This document shows, one piece after another, positions 38,133 to 48,671 of a stretch of 64,000 nt of DNA. A program made the translations under genes and the position numbers. Within the stretch, counting starts at the first letter, position 1, and each line of letters begins with the position of its first letter. The stretch covers positions 1,364,001 through 1,428,000 of the forward strand of contig JAGTPG010000001.1 of the NCBI GenBank assembly GCA_018195615.1. The letters are read 5' to 3'. This DNA comes from Streptomyces tuirus (GTDB lineage: Bacteria; Actinomycetota; Actinomycetes; Streptomycetales; Streptomycetaceae). The notes beneath the pieces are model-generated. The model made no database searches and had not been told where the DNA came from. It was given only the letters and a program-made list of their open reading frames with translations.

Positions 38133-38540
38133 CTAGTCACGTTCCAGCACGCGCTTGAGAGCGGTGAGGTCGGCGGAGACCGCCTCCGCGTCGCGGTGGA
38201 AGTCCGCCTCGCTCATCCCCGGCCGGCGGCGCAGCGTGAACACCACCTCGCAGCCGGGGCCGTCGGCGATCACCCGCATCGGGTTGTGCACCGTCTCCCC
38301 CGTGGGCAGAATGACGTCGTGGTCGAGCACGCCGAAGTCGTTCCTCGGCGTGAAGACCACCTCGACCCGCCCCATCGGCGACTCCCCCACCCACCGGCCG
38401 TCCACCAGCTCGATGGACCGGGCCAGTCCGGGCGCCCAGCCGGGCACGTTGGCGGGCTGCGAGACGTAGTCGTAGACCTCCTGGGCGGGGCGGTCGATGG
38501 AGATGCCGAGGTGCCGGGATGTCCGTGTCGTGGTCGTCAT
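38133..38540 (-). CDS. SRPBCC-family protein
   Basis: Small cytosolic protein of 135 residues with the START/Bet v1-like fold: HLGISIDRPAQEVYDYVSQPANVPGWAPGL at the N-terminus and a long C-terminal helix (EADFHRDAEAVSADLTALKRVLE). ATG 38540 gives the standard start. It is divergent from a VOC protein gene. The ligand is unknown. Confidence 0.82.
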   Translation of the reverse strand: MTTTTRTSRHLGISIDRPAQEVYDYVSQPANVPGWAPGLARSIELVDGRWVGESPMGRVEVVFTPRNDFGVLDHDVILPTGETVHNPMRVIADGPGCEVVFTLRRRPGMSEADFHRDAEAVSADLTALKRVLERD

Positions 38541-38652
38541 GGCCGCGACGCTACGGAGCCGACCGGGCGGCGGTCTTGAACGGATCGGACACGGCCCGCG
38601 GGTGTCCGTTTCCTTCAAGACCGGCGGTCGCGAGCCTGCCTACGGTGGCCCC

Positions 38653-39056
38653 ATGACTGCACGATTCGATGCCATCGGCCTGGTCGTATCCGACATGGCC
38701 GCCTCCGTCGCCTTCTACCGCCGCCTCGGGTTCGCCTTCCCCGAGGGCGCCGAGGACCAGCCGCACGCCGAGGCCGGACTGCCCGGCGGGCTGCGGCTGT
38801 TGCTCGACACCGAGGAGACGGTCCGCTCCTTCCACCCCGCGTGGCAGCCGCCCGCCGGCGGGGGCCGGTCCTCGCTCGCGCTGCGGTGCGACGCGCCCGG
38901 GGAGGTGGACACGCTGTACGAGGAGCTGGTCGGCTCCGGGTGCCACGGCGAGCTCAAACCCTGGGACGCCTTCTGGGGCAGCGGTACGCCGTCGTGCTCG
39001 ACCCGGACGGCAACGGGGTGGACCTGTTCGCGCCGCTGGCGTCAGCGGGCGAGTAG
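38653..39056 (+). CDS. VOC/glyoxalase-superfamily protein
   Basis: Cytosolic protein of 134 residues with the paired beta-alpha-beta-beta-beta fold ([28 protein letters not shown] ... [21 protein letters not shown]). The frame breaks at the G-run 38975-38978; one G restores the family ending [20 protein letters not shown]. Its last 15 bases overlap the convergent AraC gene. Members bind small metabolites or antibiotics or act as metalloenzymes; no assignment possible. Confidence 0.83.
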
Positions 39057-39725
39057 CTCGCCGAGCGGCAGACCCGCCAACTCCCTCACGTCACGGGCCA
39101 GATGGGCCTGGTCGGCGTAACCGGCCCGGGCGGCCGTCTCCGCGAAGGGCACGCCGTCCCGGGCGAGCGCGAGGGCGCGGCGCAGCCGCAGGATGCGGGC
39201 CAGGGTCTTGGGGCCGTAGCCGAACGCGGTCAGCGAGCGGCGGTGCAACTGGCGGGCTCCGAGGCCCAGTTCGTCGGCGGTCGCGGCGACGGGCCGGCCC
39301 TTGCCGAGGGCCGCGACGACCTGCCGCAGCACCGGGTCGGGCGGATCCGCGCCGGCTGCCTGCCGCAGGGCGAGGTCCTCGAGGCCGCTCGCCGGGTCCG
39401 GGGCCGCGTTCACCCGGGCGGTCAGGCGCCGTACCTGCGAGGCCGGCCACAGGTCCGCGAGCCCGACGCGACGGTCCCGCAACTCGTGCGCCGGTACGCC
39501 CAGCAGAACCGGTGCCGTGCCCGGGTAGAAGCGGACACCGGCCCAGGCGCCGCTCTCGCCGTCCGTGAGGTGCGCGTGGGTGTCGGGCCCGGCGACCAGC
39601 AGCCGCCCCTCGTGCCAGAGCAGGTCCATGCACCCGTCGGGCAGCACGCGCTGTGCCCCGTCCGGCTCCGGGGCATTCGTCCACACGACGGCCCCCGCCA
39701 GCCGTGACGCCCGCTCCACGTACAC
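39042..39725 (-). CDS. AraC-family regulator (DUF6597-type N-terminus)
   Basis: Transcriptional regulator of 227 residues. The N-terminal sensor has [25 protein letters not shown] and [18 protein letters not shown]. The C-terminal double helix-turn-helix ([54 protein letters not shown]) is typical. GTG 39725 is the start. It converges with the VOC gene, which it may control. Confidence 0.85.
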   Translation of the reverse strand: MYVERASRLAGAVVWTNAPEPDGAQRVLPDGCMDLLWHEGRLLVAGPDTHAHLTDGESGAWAGVRFYPGTAPVLLGVPAHELRDRRVGLADLWPASQVRRLTARVNAAPDPASGLEDLALRQAAGADPPDPVLRQVVAALGKGRPVAATADELGLGARQLHRRSLTAFGYGPKTLARILRLRRALALARDGVPFAETAARAGYADQAHLARDVRELAGLPLGELLAR

Positions 39726-39801
39726 GTCTGCAAGGCTACGTCGCGGGGCGCAGGGGCGCGCGGGCGTCAGGGGGCCGCCGCGGTGCCACCCGGCCCCGGT
39801 G

Positions 39802-40685
39802 CTATGCCACCCGCCCCCGGTACTCCACCGGACTCACCCCGTACACCCTCTTGAACGCCGTCGACAGGGCGAACGCGCTGCCGTACCCGACGCGGCGGGC
39901 CACCGCGTCCAGCGTGTCGTCCGAGTCGCGGAGGCGGTCCGCGGCGAGGGCGAGGCGCCAGCCGGTGAGGTAGGTCATCGGGGGCTCGCCGACCAGGGCG
40001 GTGAAGCGGCGGGCCAGGGCTGCACGGGACACCCCGGCCTTGGCGGCGAGCGTGGCGACCGTCCAAGGGTGCGCCGGATCGTCCTGGAGCAGACGCAGGA
40101 CGCCGCCGACGACCGGGTCCGCGAGGGCCCGGTACCAGGCGGGGGCCTCCGCCTCGGGGCGGGCGAACCAGGCGCGCAGGGCCGCGATGACCAGCAGGTC
40201 GAGCAGCCGGTCCAGGACCACCTCCTGGCCCGGCTCGTCCCGGACGATCTCCTCGGCGACGTACGGCGTGAGGGGCAGTCCCACACGTCCGTGGTGAGGG
40301 TGAGCAGCGGCGGCAGCGCGTCCAGCAGCCGGCCGCTGATCTCGCCCCGCATCGGATACGTGCCGATCAGCAGCACCGTACCGCCGTCGAGCCGGTCGCC
40401 CCAGGTGCGCACGCCCAGGTCCATGGAGCCGTTGAGGGGGCGGCCGTCGGGGTGGCGGCACTCCTGGCCGGGCAGGATCAGCGCCTGTGGTGGTGTGCCG
40501 GGGGCGTCGGCGCAGGTGTACGGGTCGGGGCCGCGGGCGATGGCGAGGTCCCCGGCCCGCAGTAGCGTCCGCTCGCCCCGGTCGGGCAGGACCCAGGCCT
40601 CGCCGCGCACGACGAGCATCACGGTGAGCGGGGCCCGGTCCTCCACGCGTACCGCCCACGGCGGGTCGAAACACGCCCTGATCAT
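39802..40685 (-). CDS. AraC-family regulator with cupin N-terminus
   Basis: Regulator of about 294 residues: AraC-binding-like cupin_6 domain ([33 protein letters not shown]) and a C-terminal helix-turn-helix pair ([61 protein letters not shown]). The frame breaks at the G-run 40272-40275; one base gives [20 protein letters not shown]. It is divergent from an NAD(P)H-binding reductase gene 131 bases away and is probably its regulator, a common pairing in Streptomyces. Confidence 0.86.
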
Positions 40686-40816
40686 GAACGCGCCCCGCGC
40701 GCGGGGCCCTCCAATAGCCCTGCGACTGCGTCCATGCAGCCAGCGTAGACGCGGCCGTATGGGAATGAGCCGTTCAGCGATGGTTCGGTGGCGGGTACGG
40801 CAGTTGACTCGACGGC

Positions 40817-41674
40817 ATGACGAACACGACAGCGCACACGACAGCGAACACGCGGAGCATGACGGTGGTGGTGACGGGTGCCTCGGGCCGTACGGGCAGC
40901 CGGGTGGCGCCGGCCGCCGAGGCCGCCGGGCTCACGGTGCGGGCGGCGTCGCGGGCGACCGGTTTCGACTGGTGGGACCCCTCGACCTGGGCGGACACCC
41001 TGCGCGGCGCCGACGCGGCCTACCTGGCCCATCCCATGGACGTCGGCGCCCCGGGCGCCGCCGAGGTGATCGGCGCGCTGGCGCGGGAGGCGGTGGGGCT
41101 CGGGGTGCGGCGGCTGGTGCTGCTGTCCGCGCGGGGTGAGGACCAGGCCCTGCCCACCGAGGAGGCGCTGCATGCCTCGGGGGCGGACTGGACGGTCGTA
41201 CGGGCGGCGTGGTTCGCGCAGAACTTCAGCGAGGGTCCGCTGGTGGCGGAGCTGCGGGAACGTGGGGAACTGGTGTTCCCGGCCGACGAGGTGCGTGAGC
41301 CGTTCCTGGACGTGCGGGACATCGCGGACGTGGTGGTGACCGCGCTGACGTCCGGCGACCGGTACGTGGGGCGGACCGTCACGCTCTCCGGGCCCCGGCT
41401 GCTGACCTTCGGCGCGGCGGTCGCGGAGATCGCCGAGGCGACGGGCCGTCCGCTGGCCTACCGGGCCGTGTCGACGCGGGACTACGGCGAGGCGCTGGCC
41501 GGCTTCGGTGTGCCGGCGGAGGAGGTCGCGGCCCTGACCGCCATCTTCGACACCCTCCTCGACGGCCGCAACGCACACCTCTCCGACGGAGTACACGAGG
41601 TCCTGGGCCGCGCGCCCAGGGACTTCTCGGACTTCGTCCGGGAGGAGACGGCAGCCGGGACCTGGAAGGCGTGA
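40817..41674 (+). CDS. NmrA-like NAD(P)H-binding protein
   Basis: Atypical short-chain dehydrogenase of 285 residues. The dinucleotide motif GASGRTGSRV lies near residue 21 and the NmrA-type core runs on (AAYLAHPMDVGAPGAAEVIGALAREAVGLGVRRLVLLSARG, VRAAWFAQNFSEG). Start at ATG 40817; an internal ATG at 40859 would give a shorter family-like N-terminus. Divergent AraC regulator upstream. Likely an azoreductase/NmrA-type oxidoreductase or redox sensor. Confidence 0.85.
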   Translation: MTNTTAHTTANTRSMTVVVTGASGRTGSRVAPAAEAAGLTVRAASRATGFDWWDPSTWADTLRGADAAYLAHPMDVGAPGAAEVIGALAREAVGLGVRRLVLLSARGEDQALPTEEALHASGADWTVVRAAWFAQNFSEGPLVAELRERGELVFPADEVREPFLDVRDIADVVVTALTSGDRYVGRTVTLSGPRLLTFGAAVAEIAEATGRPLAYRAVSTRDYGEALAGFGVPAEEVAALTAIFDTLLDGRNAHLSDGVHEVLGRAPRDFSDFVREETAAGTWKA

Positions 41675-41699
41675 GCCCGGGCGTCGGGGGCGGCACCCG

Positions 41700-42872
41700 T
41701 CATTTCTCGGCGGTGGGCGGTGGCGTTTCTCCGTTGGTCTGGCTGTCGCCGCTCTTGGCGTGCGTGCTCTTCGCGTGCGTGCTCTTCACGTGCGTGCGCA
41801 GTCGGGCCGACACGTCCTCCGGGGCAGGAAGCGGGACCAGCGTTCCGGGAACTCGGAGGGCATGTCGGGGTCGGCCTCTCCCGCGCGGCGGCGCGGGCCA
41901 CGTACTCGGCGACCTGCGCCTGGCGCAGCCGCTCGTTGGCCTCGCGGGCCGCGGCCGTCGCGGCGGCCGGCCAGACCCGGTCGATGGCGGCGTTCACCGC
42001 GGCCCCGACGAGCACGGCGAACGCGGCCACGCCGATCCACAGCAGCACGGCGACGGGCGCGGCCAGCGAGCCGTAGATCGTGGGCCCCTCGACGGTGCTG
42101 GTCAGGTAGATCCGCAGCAGGAAACTGCCGAGGACCCACATGCCGAGGGCGACGAGCGCGCCGGGCACGTCCTCGATCCACGGGGAGCGCACCGGGACGG
42201 ACACGTGGTAGAGGGTCGTCAGGAAGGCGATCGACAGGAGTATGACGACCGGCCAGTAGAGGACCTGCACGACCGTCGTCGACCACGGCACGATCCGCAC
42301 CACCGCGTCCGGCCCGGCCACCATCAGCGGCAGCGCCACGGAGCCGATCAGCAGGGCCACGATGAACAGCAGGAAAGCCAGCAGACGGGTCTTGACGATG
42401 CCCGGACGCCGTCGAGGCCGTACATCACGGTGATGGTGTCGATGAAGACGTTCACCGCGCGGGAGCCGGACCACAGCGCGAACAGGAAGCCGATGGAGAT
42501 GACGTCGGGCCTGCCGCCCTTCATCACGTCGTGCAGGATCGGCTCCGCGATCTCCCGGACGCCCTGGTCGGAGAGGACCGTGCGGGAGGCCTCCAGGATG
42601 TTGGCCTGCAGGCTCTCGATGGTGTCGGCGCCGGTCCAGGCGTCGACGTAACCGAGCAGTCCGATCATGCTCAGCAGCAGCGGCGGCACCGACAGCAGCG
42701 TGAAGAACGCGGCCTCGGCCGCCAGGCCCAGGATGCGGTACTCGATGCAGGAGTTGACGGTGTCCTTGAGCAACAGCCAGGCGGTCCTGCGCTTGGAGAC
42801 GTTCCGGTAGAGAGCCCGCGCCCGGTGGAGGCGCCCGGAGGGTGTGGCGGGGGTTTCACTTGCTGGCTGCAC
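41700..42872 (-). CDS. YihY/virulence factor BrkB-family membrane protein
   Basis: Integral membrane protein of about 391 residues with six helices and the YihY hallmarks AAEAAFFTLLSVPPLLLSMIG, FLFALWSGSRAVNVFIDTITVMYG and YLTSTVEGPTIYGSLAAPVAVLLW. Three runs are short by one base: C-run 42401-42403, C-run 41880-41882 and G-run 41821-41824. Repair gives a charged C-terminal tail with tandem THAKS repeats, ending at TGA 41700. It converges with the NmrA-like gene. Physiological role unresolved in the family. Confidence 0.85.
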
Positions 42873-42981
42873 CCCCTAACGGTATCCGTCGTGCCTGGTC
42901 CCACTCACCCACAGGTTGGTCTTCCGCGCCGGGGCCCGGTCCGCTGGTGACCAAGGTGGTACCGCGGGGTACTTTCGCACC

Positions 42982-44616
42982 ATGACTGGCAGCACCCACA
43001 CCGTGAGCAACCAGGTCCCGCCGCTGGTCGGGTACGACGTCTTCGCGGCCGACCGGGCCCTCACGGCGGCGGTCGAACGGCATCTGGACCCGGACCTGCT
43101 CGACGAGGCGCTCGGCGAGCTGTCGGGGCTCGGGCGGACCTCCGGCTCGGCCCAGGTGCAGGAGTGGGGTGCGCTGGCCAACGAGAACCCGCCGCGGCTG
43201 CGCACGCACGACCGGTACGGCGACCGGATCGACGAGGTCGAGTTCCACCCGTCCTGGCACCGGCTGCTCGGCAAGGGCGTCTCGGCCGGTCTGACGGCGG
43301 CCTGGATCCGGCCGGGCGGGCACGTCCGGCGGGCCGCCGCCTTCCTGGTGTGGACGCAAGCAGAGGCCGGCAACGGCTGCCCGCTGTCCATGACCCATGC
43401 GGCGGTGCCCGCCCTGCGCACGGATCCGGAGCTGGCCGCCGAGTGGGAGCCGCGGCTGACGTCCCAGGTCTACGACCGCGGCCTCAGGCCCGCGCGGCAG
43501 AAGGCCGGGGCGCTGTTCGGGATGGGCATGACGGAGAAGCAGGGCGGCAGCGACGTCCGGGCGAACACCACGTCCGCACGGCCGCTCGCCGAGGACGGGA
43601 CGTACGAACTGACCGGGCACAAGTGGTTCTGCTCGGCGCCCATGTCCGACGGTTTCCTGGTGCTGGCGCAGGCGCCGGGCGGACTGACCTGCTTCCTGGT
43701 GCCGCGGGTGTTCGAGGACGGCACCCGCAACGTGTTCCTGATCCAGCGGCTCAAGGACAAGCTGGGCAACCGGTCGAACGCCTCCGCCGAGGTCGAGTTC
43801 GACGGGACGTGGGCGCGCCGGGTCGGCGAGGAGGGGCGCGGGGTGCGCACCATCATCGAGATGGTGGCGGCGACCCGGCTCGACTGCGTGCTGGGCTCGG
43901 CGGGGCTGATGCGGCAGGCCGTGGCGCAGGCGGTGCACCACTGCACCCACCGTGCGGCGTTCGGCGGGAAGCTCGTCGACAAGCCGCTGATGCGCAACGT
44001 CCTCGCCGACCTCGCGATCGAGTCGGAGGCGGCGACGACCCTGGCGCTGCGGCTCGCGGCGGCCTACGACGACGGCGGCGAGCAGGAGCGGGCGCTGCTG
44101 CGGATCGCGGTGCCGACGGCCAAGTACTGGGTGACCAAGCGGTGCCCGGCGGTGGCGGTCGAGGCGGCGGAGTGCCTGGGCGGCAACGGGTACGTCGAGG
44201 AGTCCGGGCTGCCCCGGCTGGTGCGCGAGTCGCCGCTCAACTCGATCTGGGAGGGCGCGGGCAACGTCCAGGCCCTCGACGTGCTGCGGGCGTTGCAGCG
44301 GGAGCCGGGGGCGCTCGACGCGTATCTGCGGGAGGTCGGGCAGGCGCGCGGCGCCGATCACCGCCTCGACGGGGCCATCAAGAACCTGCTGACCGAACTC
44401 GCCGACCTTCAGGGCGTGGAGGGGCGGGCGCGGCGGCTGGCGGAACGGCTGGCGCTGGTGCTCCAGGGGTCGCTGCTGGTCCGGTTCGCGCCGCCGGAGG
44501 TGGCCGACGCGTTCTGTGCGGCGCGGCTGGGCGGTGACGGGGGCGCGGTGTTCGGGACGCTGCCGCACACCCTGGACCTGGCGTCGGTGGTGGAGCGGGC
44601 CCGGCCGGTGTCCTGA
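42982..44616 (+). CDS. Acyl-CoA dehydrogenase (AidB-like)
   Basis: FAD enzyme of 544 residues, longer than standard acyl-CoA dehydrogenases and matching AidB-type members. Signatures are ALFGMGMTEKQGGSDVRANTT, HKWFCSAPMSDGFLVLAQ, LGNRSNASAEVEFDG, RAAFGGKLVDKPLMRNVLADLAIE and ECLGGNGYVEESGLPRLVRE. AidB proteins bind DNA and take part in the alkylation response in E. coli; for actinobacterial homologues an actual acyl substrate is unproven. Frame intact. Confidence 0.88.
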   Translation: MTGSTHTVSNQVPPLVGYDVFAADRALTAAVERHLDPDLLDEALGELSGLGRTSGSAQVQEWGALANENPPRLRTHDRYGDRIDEVEFHPSWHRLLGKGVSAGLTAAWIRPGGHVRRAAAFLVWTQAEAGNGCPLSMTHAAVPALRTDPELAAEWEPRLTSQVYDRGLRPARQKAGALFGMGMTEKQGGSDVRANTTSARPLAEDGTYELTGHKWFCSAPMSDGFLVLAQAPGGLTCFLVPRVFEDGTRNVFLIQRLKDKLGNRSNASAEVEFDGTWARRVGEEGRGVRTIIEMVAATRLDCVLGSAGLMRQAVAQAVHHCTHRAAFGGKLVDKPLMRNVLADLAIESEAATTLALRLAAAYDDGGEQERALLRIAVPTAKYWVTKRCPAVAVEAAECLGGNGYVEESGLPRLVRESPLNSIWEGAGNVQALDVLRALQREPGALDAYLREVGQARGADHRLDGAIKNLLTELADLQGVEGRARRLAERLALVLQGSLLVRFAPPEVADAFCAARLGGDGGAVFGTLPHTLDLASVVERARPVS

Positions 44617-44877
44617 ACGGCTGTCCTGATCCGGGTACGCGGGGAGCGAGGGTGGTGCTGCGCCGACACGGCACCACCCCCGCCGCACTGGCCCGTTCGA
44701 GCCATCGAACGCCGCTCGGGACGGCGCCGCTCAAGTTTCGGACACGGCCGGGCTGTCCACCAGGGTTGCAAGGGGTTGCAACTCGCTGATGACTGTGTGC
44801 GGAGTGTGCGCGTCCGCGCGGGGCAGGCGGCACTATGAGACGGACAGTCAGAAGAGGTTCTCCGGGGGGACAGGCCC

Positions 44878-46154
44878 ATGGACGTCACGCAGCTCGCCGC
44901 CGTGGACAGCGCGCGTGCGGCCCGGGTGCTCAGCGAGGTCCGCTCCGCCCGGCTGTCGGGGCAGCCCGCTCCGGTGGCGCCACGCCGGGTGATCGAGCAG
45001 TCCTGGGAGCGCATGCTGCGCGGTGGTGTCGATCCGGACCACGACGTCCGGGCGGATCCGCTGTCCCGCGAGGAGGTGCGGCGGCGGCGCGAGGCGTCGG
45101 CTTTGCGCCATGTGCTGCCGGTGCTGCGGGAGGGGCTGCTGGCGGTCGCGGACGTCGCCCACCACATCATGGTGGTGGCCGACGAGGACGGCCGGGTGCT
45201 GTGGCGCGAGGGCAGCGCGCCGGTGCTGCGCAAGGCCGACGGGCTCGGCTTCGAACTCGGCGCGGACTGGCGTGAGGACGTCGTCGGCACGAACGGTGTG
45301 GGCACGCCGGCCGTGGTGGGACGTCCCGTGCAGGTCTTCGCCTCCGAGCACTTCGTGCGCTCGCAGGCCGGCTGGACCTGCGCCGGCGCTCCCCTGACGG
45401 ATCCGCGGGACGGCCGGCTGCTCGGTGTGGTGGACGTGAGCGGGCCGCTGGAGACGATGCACCCGGCCACGCTCGCCTGGGTCGACTCGGTGGCCAAGCT
45501 CGCCGAGGCCCGGTTGCGGGAGATGCACGTGGAGTCGCTGGAGCGGCTGCGCGCGGTGGCGGCGCCCGTGCTGGCCCGGCTCGACGGGCGCGCCCTGGTC
45601 GTCGACGCGGACGGCTGGACCGCCGCCGTGAGCGGGATGCCGTACACGCGGCGGGTGGCCCTGCCGAAGTCGCTGTCGCCGGGTCTGCGACGGCTGCCGG
45701 TGTTCGGGCTGTGCGCGGTGGAGCCGCTGGCCGGGGGCTGGCTGCTGCGGGCCGCCGACGACGAGCCGGTGCCGCGCGGGCGGCCAGACTCGTGCTGGAC
45801 CTCAGACAGGCGCGCAGCTGGTCGGTGCGGGTCTCCGGCGGCGCCGCCTCCTGGACCCGCGAACTGAGTCCGCGACATGCCGAGTTGCTCTGCCTCCTCG
45901 CCGTCCACCGCACCGGCCGCACCGCCTCGGACCTGGCCGGGGACCTGTTCGGTGACCCGGCCCGCACCGTGACGGTGCGCGCCGAGATGTCCCGGGTGCG
46001 GCGCTACCTGGGCGCCTTCCTGGAACACCGGCCGTACCGCTTCGCCGAGGACACCGAGGTCGAGGTCCTGCTCCCGGACGACCCACGCGCCCTGCTGCCC
46101 CACTCGACGGCACCGGCGGTGGGCGGGCTGCGTATGTCCGCGGCCCTGCCCTGA
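44878..46154 (+). CDS. GAF-domain regulator with C-terminal helix-turn-helix
   Basis: Regulator of about 425 residues resembling the sensor part of acetoin-type activators but without an AAA domain. A GAF domain (about residues 80-230: GLLAVADVAHHIMVVADEDGRVLWREG, GADWREDVVGTNGVGTPAV) is followed by a linker and a winged helix (LSPRHAELLCLLAVHRTGRTASDLAGDLFGDPARTVTVRAEMSRVRRYLG). The frame breaks at the G-run 45778-45780; one G gives RGAARLVLDLRQARSWSVRV. In Streptomyces such genes often regulate aldehyde dehydrogenases, but none is next to it here. Confidence 0.82.
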
Positions 46155-46329
46155 GGTTCACGCGGAGGTGCGTCCGGCGGCTCCCAGAGGTACATCTTTC
46201 GCATATTTGCAGGGTCTTCGTCCGCTACCCCGCCCACCTGCCGTAGCATCGCCTTACGGGCCACCCCACCTGCTCCTCCGTCAACGTACGGATCACCAGG
46301 CGCAGTTGGTCCGCCTCGGGAGGACGGGT

Positions 46330-47643
46330 ATGAAGCATCGCGGCAGACACCGGCGGCGCAGACGGGGCAGGGCGCTGCGTGCGACCCTGGCCGGGACGGC
46401 TCTCGCGCTCACCGCCGCCGCCACTTTGATCAGCGCCTCGCAGGCCACGGTCTCCGACGCCCCCGGGGCCCTGAAGCCGATCAGCGCGTCCGGAGAGGAC
46501 GGTCAGCTGTCCCTCGCCGAGCAGCGGGTGCCGGAGCGGTGGCTCGACCGGCTCGCCTCAAGGATGGGCCGGCCCGTCGGTGTCGGCACGGTGCTGCGCG
46601 GCGCCGACCGCACACTGCGCGACGCCGCCGGCTGCTCGACCGCCGAGAAGCAGGCCCTGCCGATCGAACCGGCGGCCACGCGCGCGTACTGCTTCGGCGG
46701 CGGCGACACCCGGGGCTGGCGGCCCGGCGCGGTCACCACCTCGGGCGACGCGGACGACGACGGCCGCTGGGGCGAGAACCGCGTGATCCTCTCCGGCTGG
46801 ACCCGCGGCGGCGGCGAGGGCGCCTCCATGGACGGTCCGGCTCCCGAGCAGGGCCTGGCCAGGGTGGCCTTCGTCGACGCGAACGACCTCGGCCGGCTCC
46901 GGTACACCTGGGCGCTGCTGGCCGTCCCGGTGGACGGCGGACGGGACTACCGGGGCCTGGTCTCCCCGCTGTCCGGCATGGTCTGGTACCAGGACAAGCT
47001 GCTGGTCACGACCCGCGAGGGCGACCGGAACGCGCTGTACGTGTACGACATGGACCGCATCCAGCGCGCCACCGTCGAGTCCGACGCGGTCGGCCGGGTG
47101 CGGGGCGGCTGGTCGGCGCACGGTTACCGGTACGTGCTGCCTGCCGTCGGCTCGTACACCCTGCCCGGCGGCGACGCCGTGCCGCGCCCGGCCTCCGTCT
47201 CCCTCGACCGCAGCACCTCGCCCGACAGTCTGGTCGCGAGCGAGTGGGTGCCGGCGGACGCCGACCGGCGCACGCGGCTGTGGCGCTACGCCCTGAGCCG
47301 GGACCCGGCCCGGTCCGGCCTGCTCGCCACCGACTCCGCCGGGCACGCGGACGCGGTCGAGGCGTACGAGACGAAGGCGACCGATGTGCGGGGTGTCCTG
47401 TCGTACCGCTCGGGCTGGTACCTGAACCGCGCCGCGGGCACACCGGAGGGGCACGGGACGCTGTGGCGCCAGGACCTCGACGGGGCCCGGGCGACGGAGT
47501 GCGCGACCGACGAGACCCGCCACTGCTGGAGCGGCGGGTCGGGGTCCCTGTCCTACGCGGAGCAGACCGGCGAGATCTGGTCGCAGTCCGGGAGGACGCT
47601 GTTCGCGCTGCCCCTGGCCTCGGTGGACAGGACGCTGGGCTAG
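46330..47643 (+). CDS. Secreted protein of unknown function
   Basis: Protein of 437 residues with a basic N-terminus (RGRHRRRRRGRALR) and a signal helix (ATLAGTALALTAAATLISASQA). The mature part contains no catalytic motif I recognise; repeated short segments (LLAVPVDGGRDYRGLVSPLSGMVWYQDKLLVTTREGDRNALYVYDMD) suggest a beta-propeller. Three cysteines pairs are possible (GCSTAEK, YCFGG, ECATDETRHCW). Its TAG stop lies in the CTAG that is the target of the adjacent mobile elements, so the insertions leave the coding sequence intact. Confidence 0.75.
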   Translation: MKHRGRHRRRRRGRALRATLAGTALALTAAATLISASQATVSDAPGALKPISASGEDGQLSLAEQRVPERWLDRLASRMGRPVGVGTVLRGADRTLRDAAGCSTAEKQALPIEPAATRAYCFGGGDTRGWRPGAVTTSGDADDDGRWGENRVILSGWTRGGGEGASMDGPAPEQGLARVAFVDANDLGRLRYTWALLAVPVDGGRDYRGLVSPLSGMVWYQDKLLVTTREGDRNALYVYDMDRIQRATVESDAVGRVRGGWSAHGYRYVLPAVGSYTLPGGDAVPRPASVSLDRSTSPDSLVASEWVPADADRRTRLWRYALSRDPARSGLLATDSAGHADAVEAYETKATDVRGVLSYRSGWYLNRAAGTPEGHGTLWRQDLDGARATECATDETRHCWSGGSGSLSYAEQTGEIWSQSGRTLFALPLASVDRTLG

Positions 47644-48671
47644 GTGTGCTGATCGGACAGGTTGGTGACGCGGCTGGCTGGTGTTTGGCCGCTGATGCCG
47701 GTGTGGGGTCGGTGGTAGTTGTACCAGTCGAGCCAGTCGGGAAACGCGGCCTGGCGTTCTGCGTCTGAGGTGTAGGGCCGGTGGTAGGCCCATTCCTCAA
47801 GCAGGGTGCGGTGAAAACGTTCGACCTTGCCGTTCGTCTGTGGCCTCCAGGGCCGGGTGTAGCGGGGGCTTATGCCCAGGTCACGGCAAGTGTCGCGCCA
47901 TGTGTTCTTGGTGTAGGCCCAGGCGTTGTCGGTCAGGACCCGCTCGATGGCAACGCCTTGTTCGGCGAACCAGCCGGTGGCGCGGGTGAGGAACGCGGCG
48001 CAGGTCGGGGCGGTCTCGTCGGGCAGGTCTTCGGTGTAGGCCAGGCGGGAGTGATCGTCCAGTGCGGTGTGCAGGAAGGCGTAACCCGTGCCGGTCCGGT
48101 TGCGCCTGCCTTCGGCACGTCCCTGAGTGCGGTGCCCGCCGCCGTCGGGGATGCGGCCGAGCTTCTTGACGTCGATGTGCACCAGTTCGCCGGGGCGTGA
48201 GCGTTCGTAGCGGCGGACGGGTTCGCCGGTGGCCCGGTCCAGCGTCGCCAGGGCCGGCATGCCGTGCCGCTTGAGGATGCGGTGTGCGGTGGAGACGGCG
48301 ATCCGGGCGCGGGCCGCCAGCCGGAGCGGTCCGATGCGGTGTTCGCGGCGCATCCGCACGACCTCGGCTTCGAGGCCCGCGGGCGTCTGCCGTGGTGAGC
48401 CGTGGGGGCGGCTGGAGCGGTCGTGCATGCCTGGACTGCCGTGACGGCGGTAGCGGTCTGCCCAGCGGGCGGCGGTGGTGTGGCTGACCTGGAAGCGTTC
48501 CGCGGCCCGCCGCAGCGGCCAGCCGTCGTCGACGACACACCGGGCCAGACGCAGCCTGCCGGTCGCGGTCAGCGGGGCGTTACGGTGGAACAACGAGGGC
48601 CTCCTGGCTGCCGGTTGTAGATGTCGCAATCCACACCGAACCCAGAGGCCCTCGCCTCGTTCAAGGACCAC
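47640..48671 (-). CDS. IS481-family DDE transposase
   Basis: Transposase of about 343 residues: N-terminal helix-turn-helix (PLRRAAERFQVSHTTAARWADRYRRHG), a second HTH_Tnp-like part (ARARIAVSTAHRILKRHGMPAL), and an rve integrase core with DDE residues in HIDVKKLGR, LTDNAWAY and NGKVERFHRTLLEEWAY. ATG 48671 is the longest start; TTG 48593 with AGGAGG seven bases upstream gives the family-typical FHRNAPLT start and may be the real one. Its last codon is completed and its TAG stop supplied by target DNA outside the element. Frame intact, so probably active. Confidence 0.88.
   Translation of the reverse strand: MVLERGEGLWVRCGLRHLQPAARRPSLFHRNAPLTATGRLRLARCVVDDGWPLRRAAERFQVSHTTAARWADRYRRHGSPGMHDRSSRPHGSPRQTPAGLEAEVVRMRREHRIGPLRLAARARIAVSTAHRILKRHGMPALATLDRATGEPVRRYERSRPGELVHIDVKKLGRIPDGGGHRTQGRAEGRRNRTGTGYAFLHTALDDHSRLAYTEDLPDETAPTCAAFLTRATGWFAEQGVAIERVLTDNAWAYTKNTWRDTCRDLGISPRYTRPWRPQTNGKVERFHRTLLEEWAYHRPYTSDAERQAAFPDWLDWYNYHRPHTGISGQTPASRVTNLSDQHT

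Noticed and set aside
31367..40970. Further ACCGGTT-like operators at 31367 and 40957
   Set aside because: They lie inside coding sequence and lack the full AACCGGTT palindrome.
42856..44688. Minus-strand frame of 610 codons opposite the acyl-CoA dehydrogenase
   Set aside because: Arg/Gly/Pro-rich shadow without domains; plus-strand enzyme is unambiguous.
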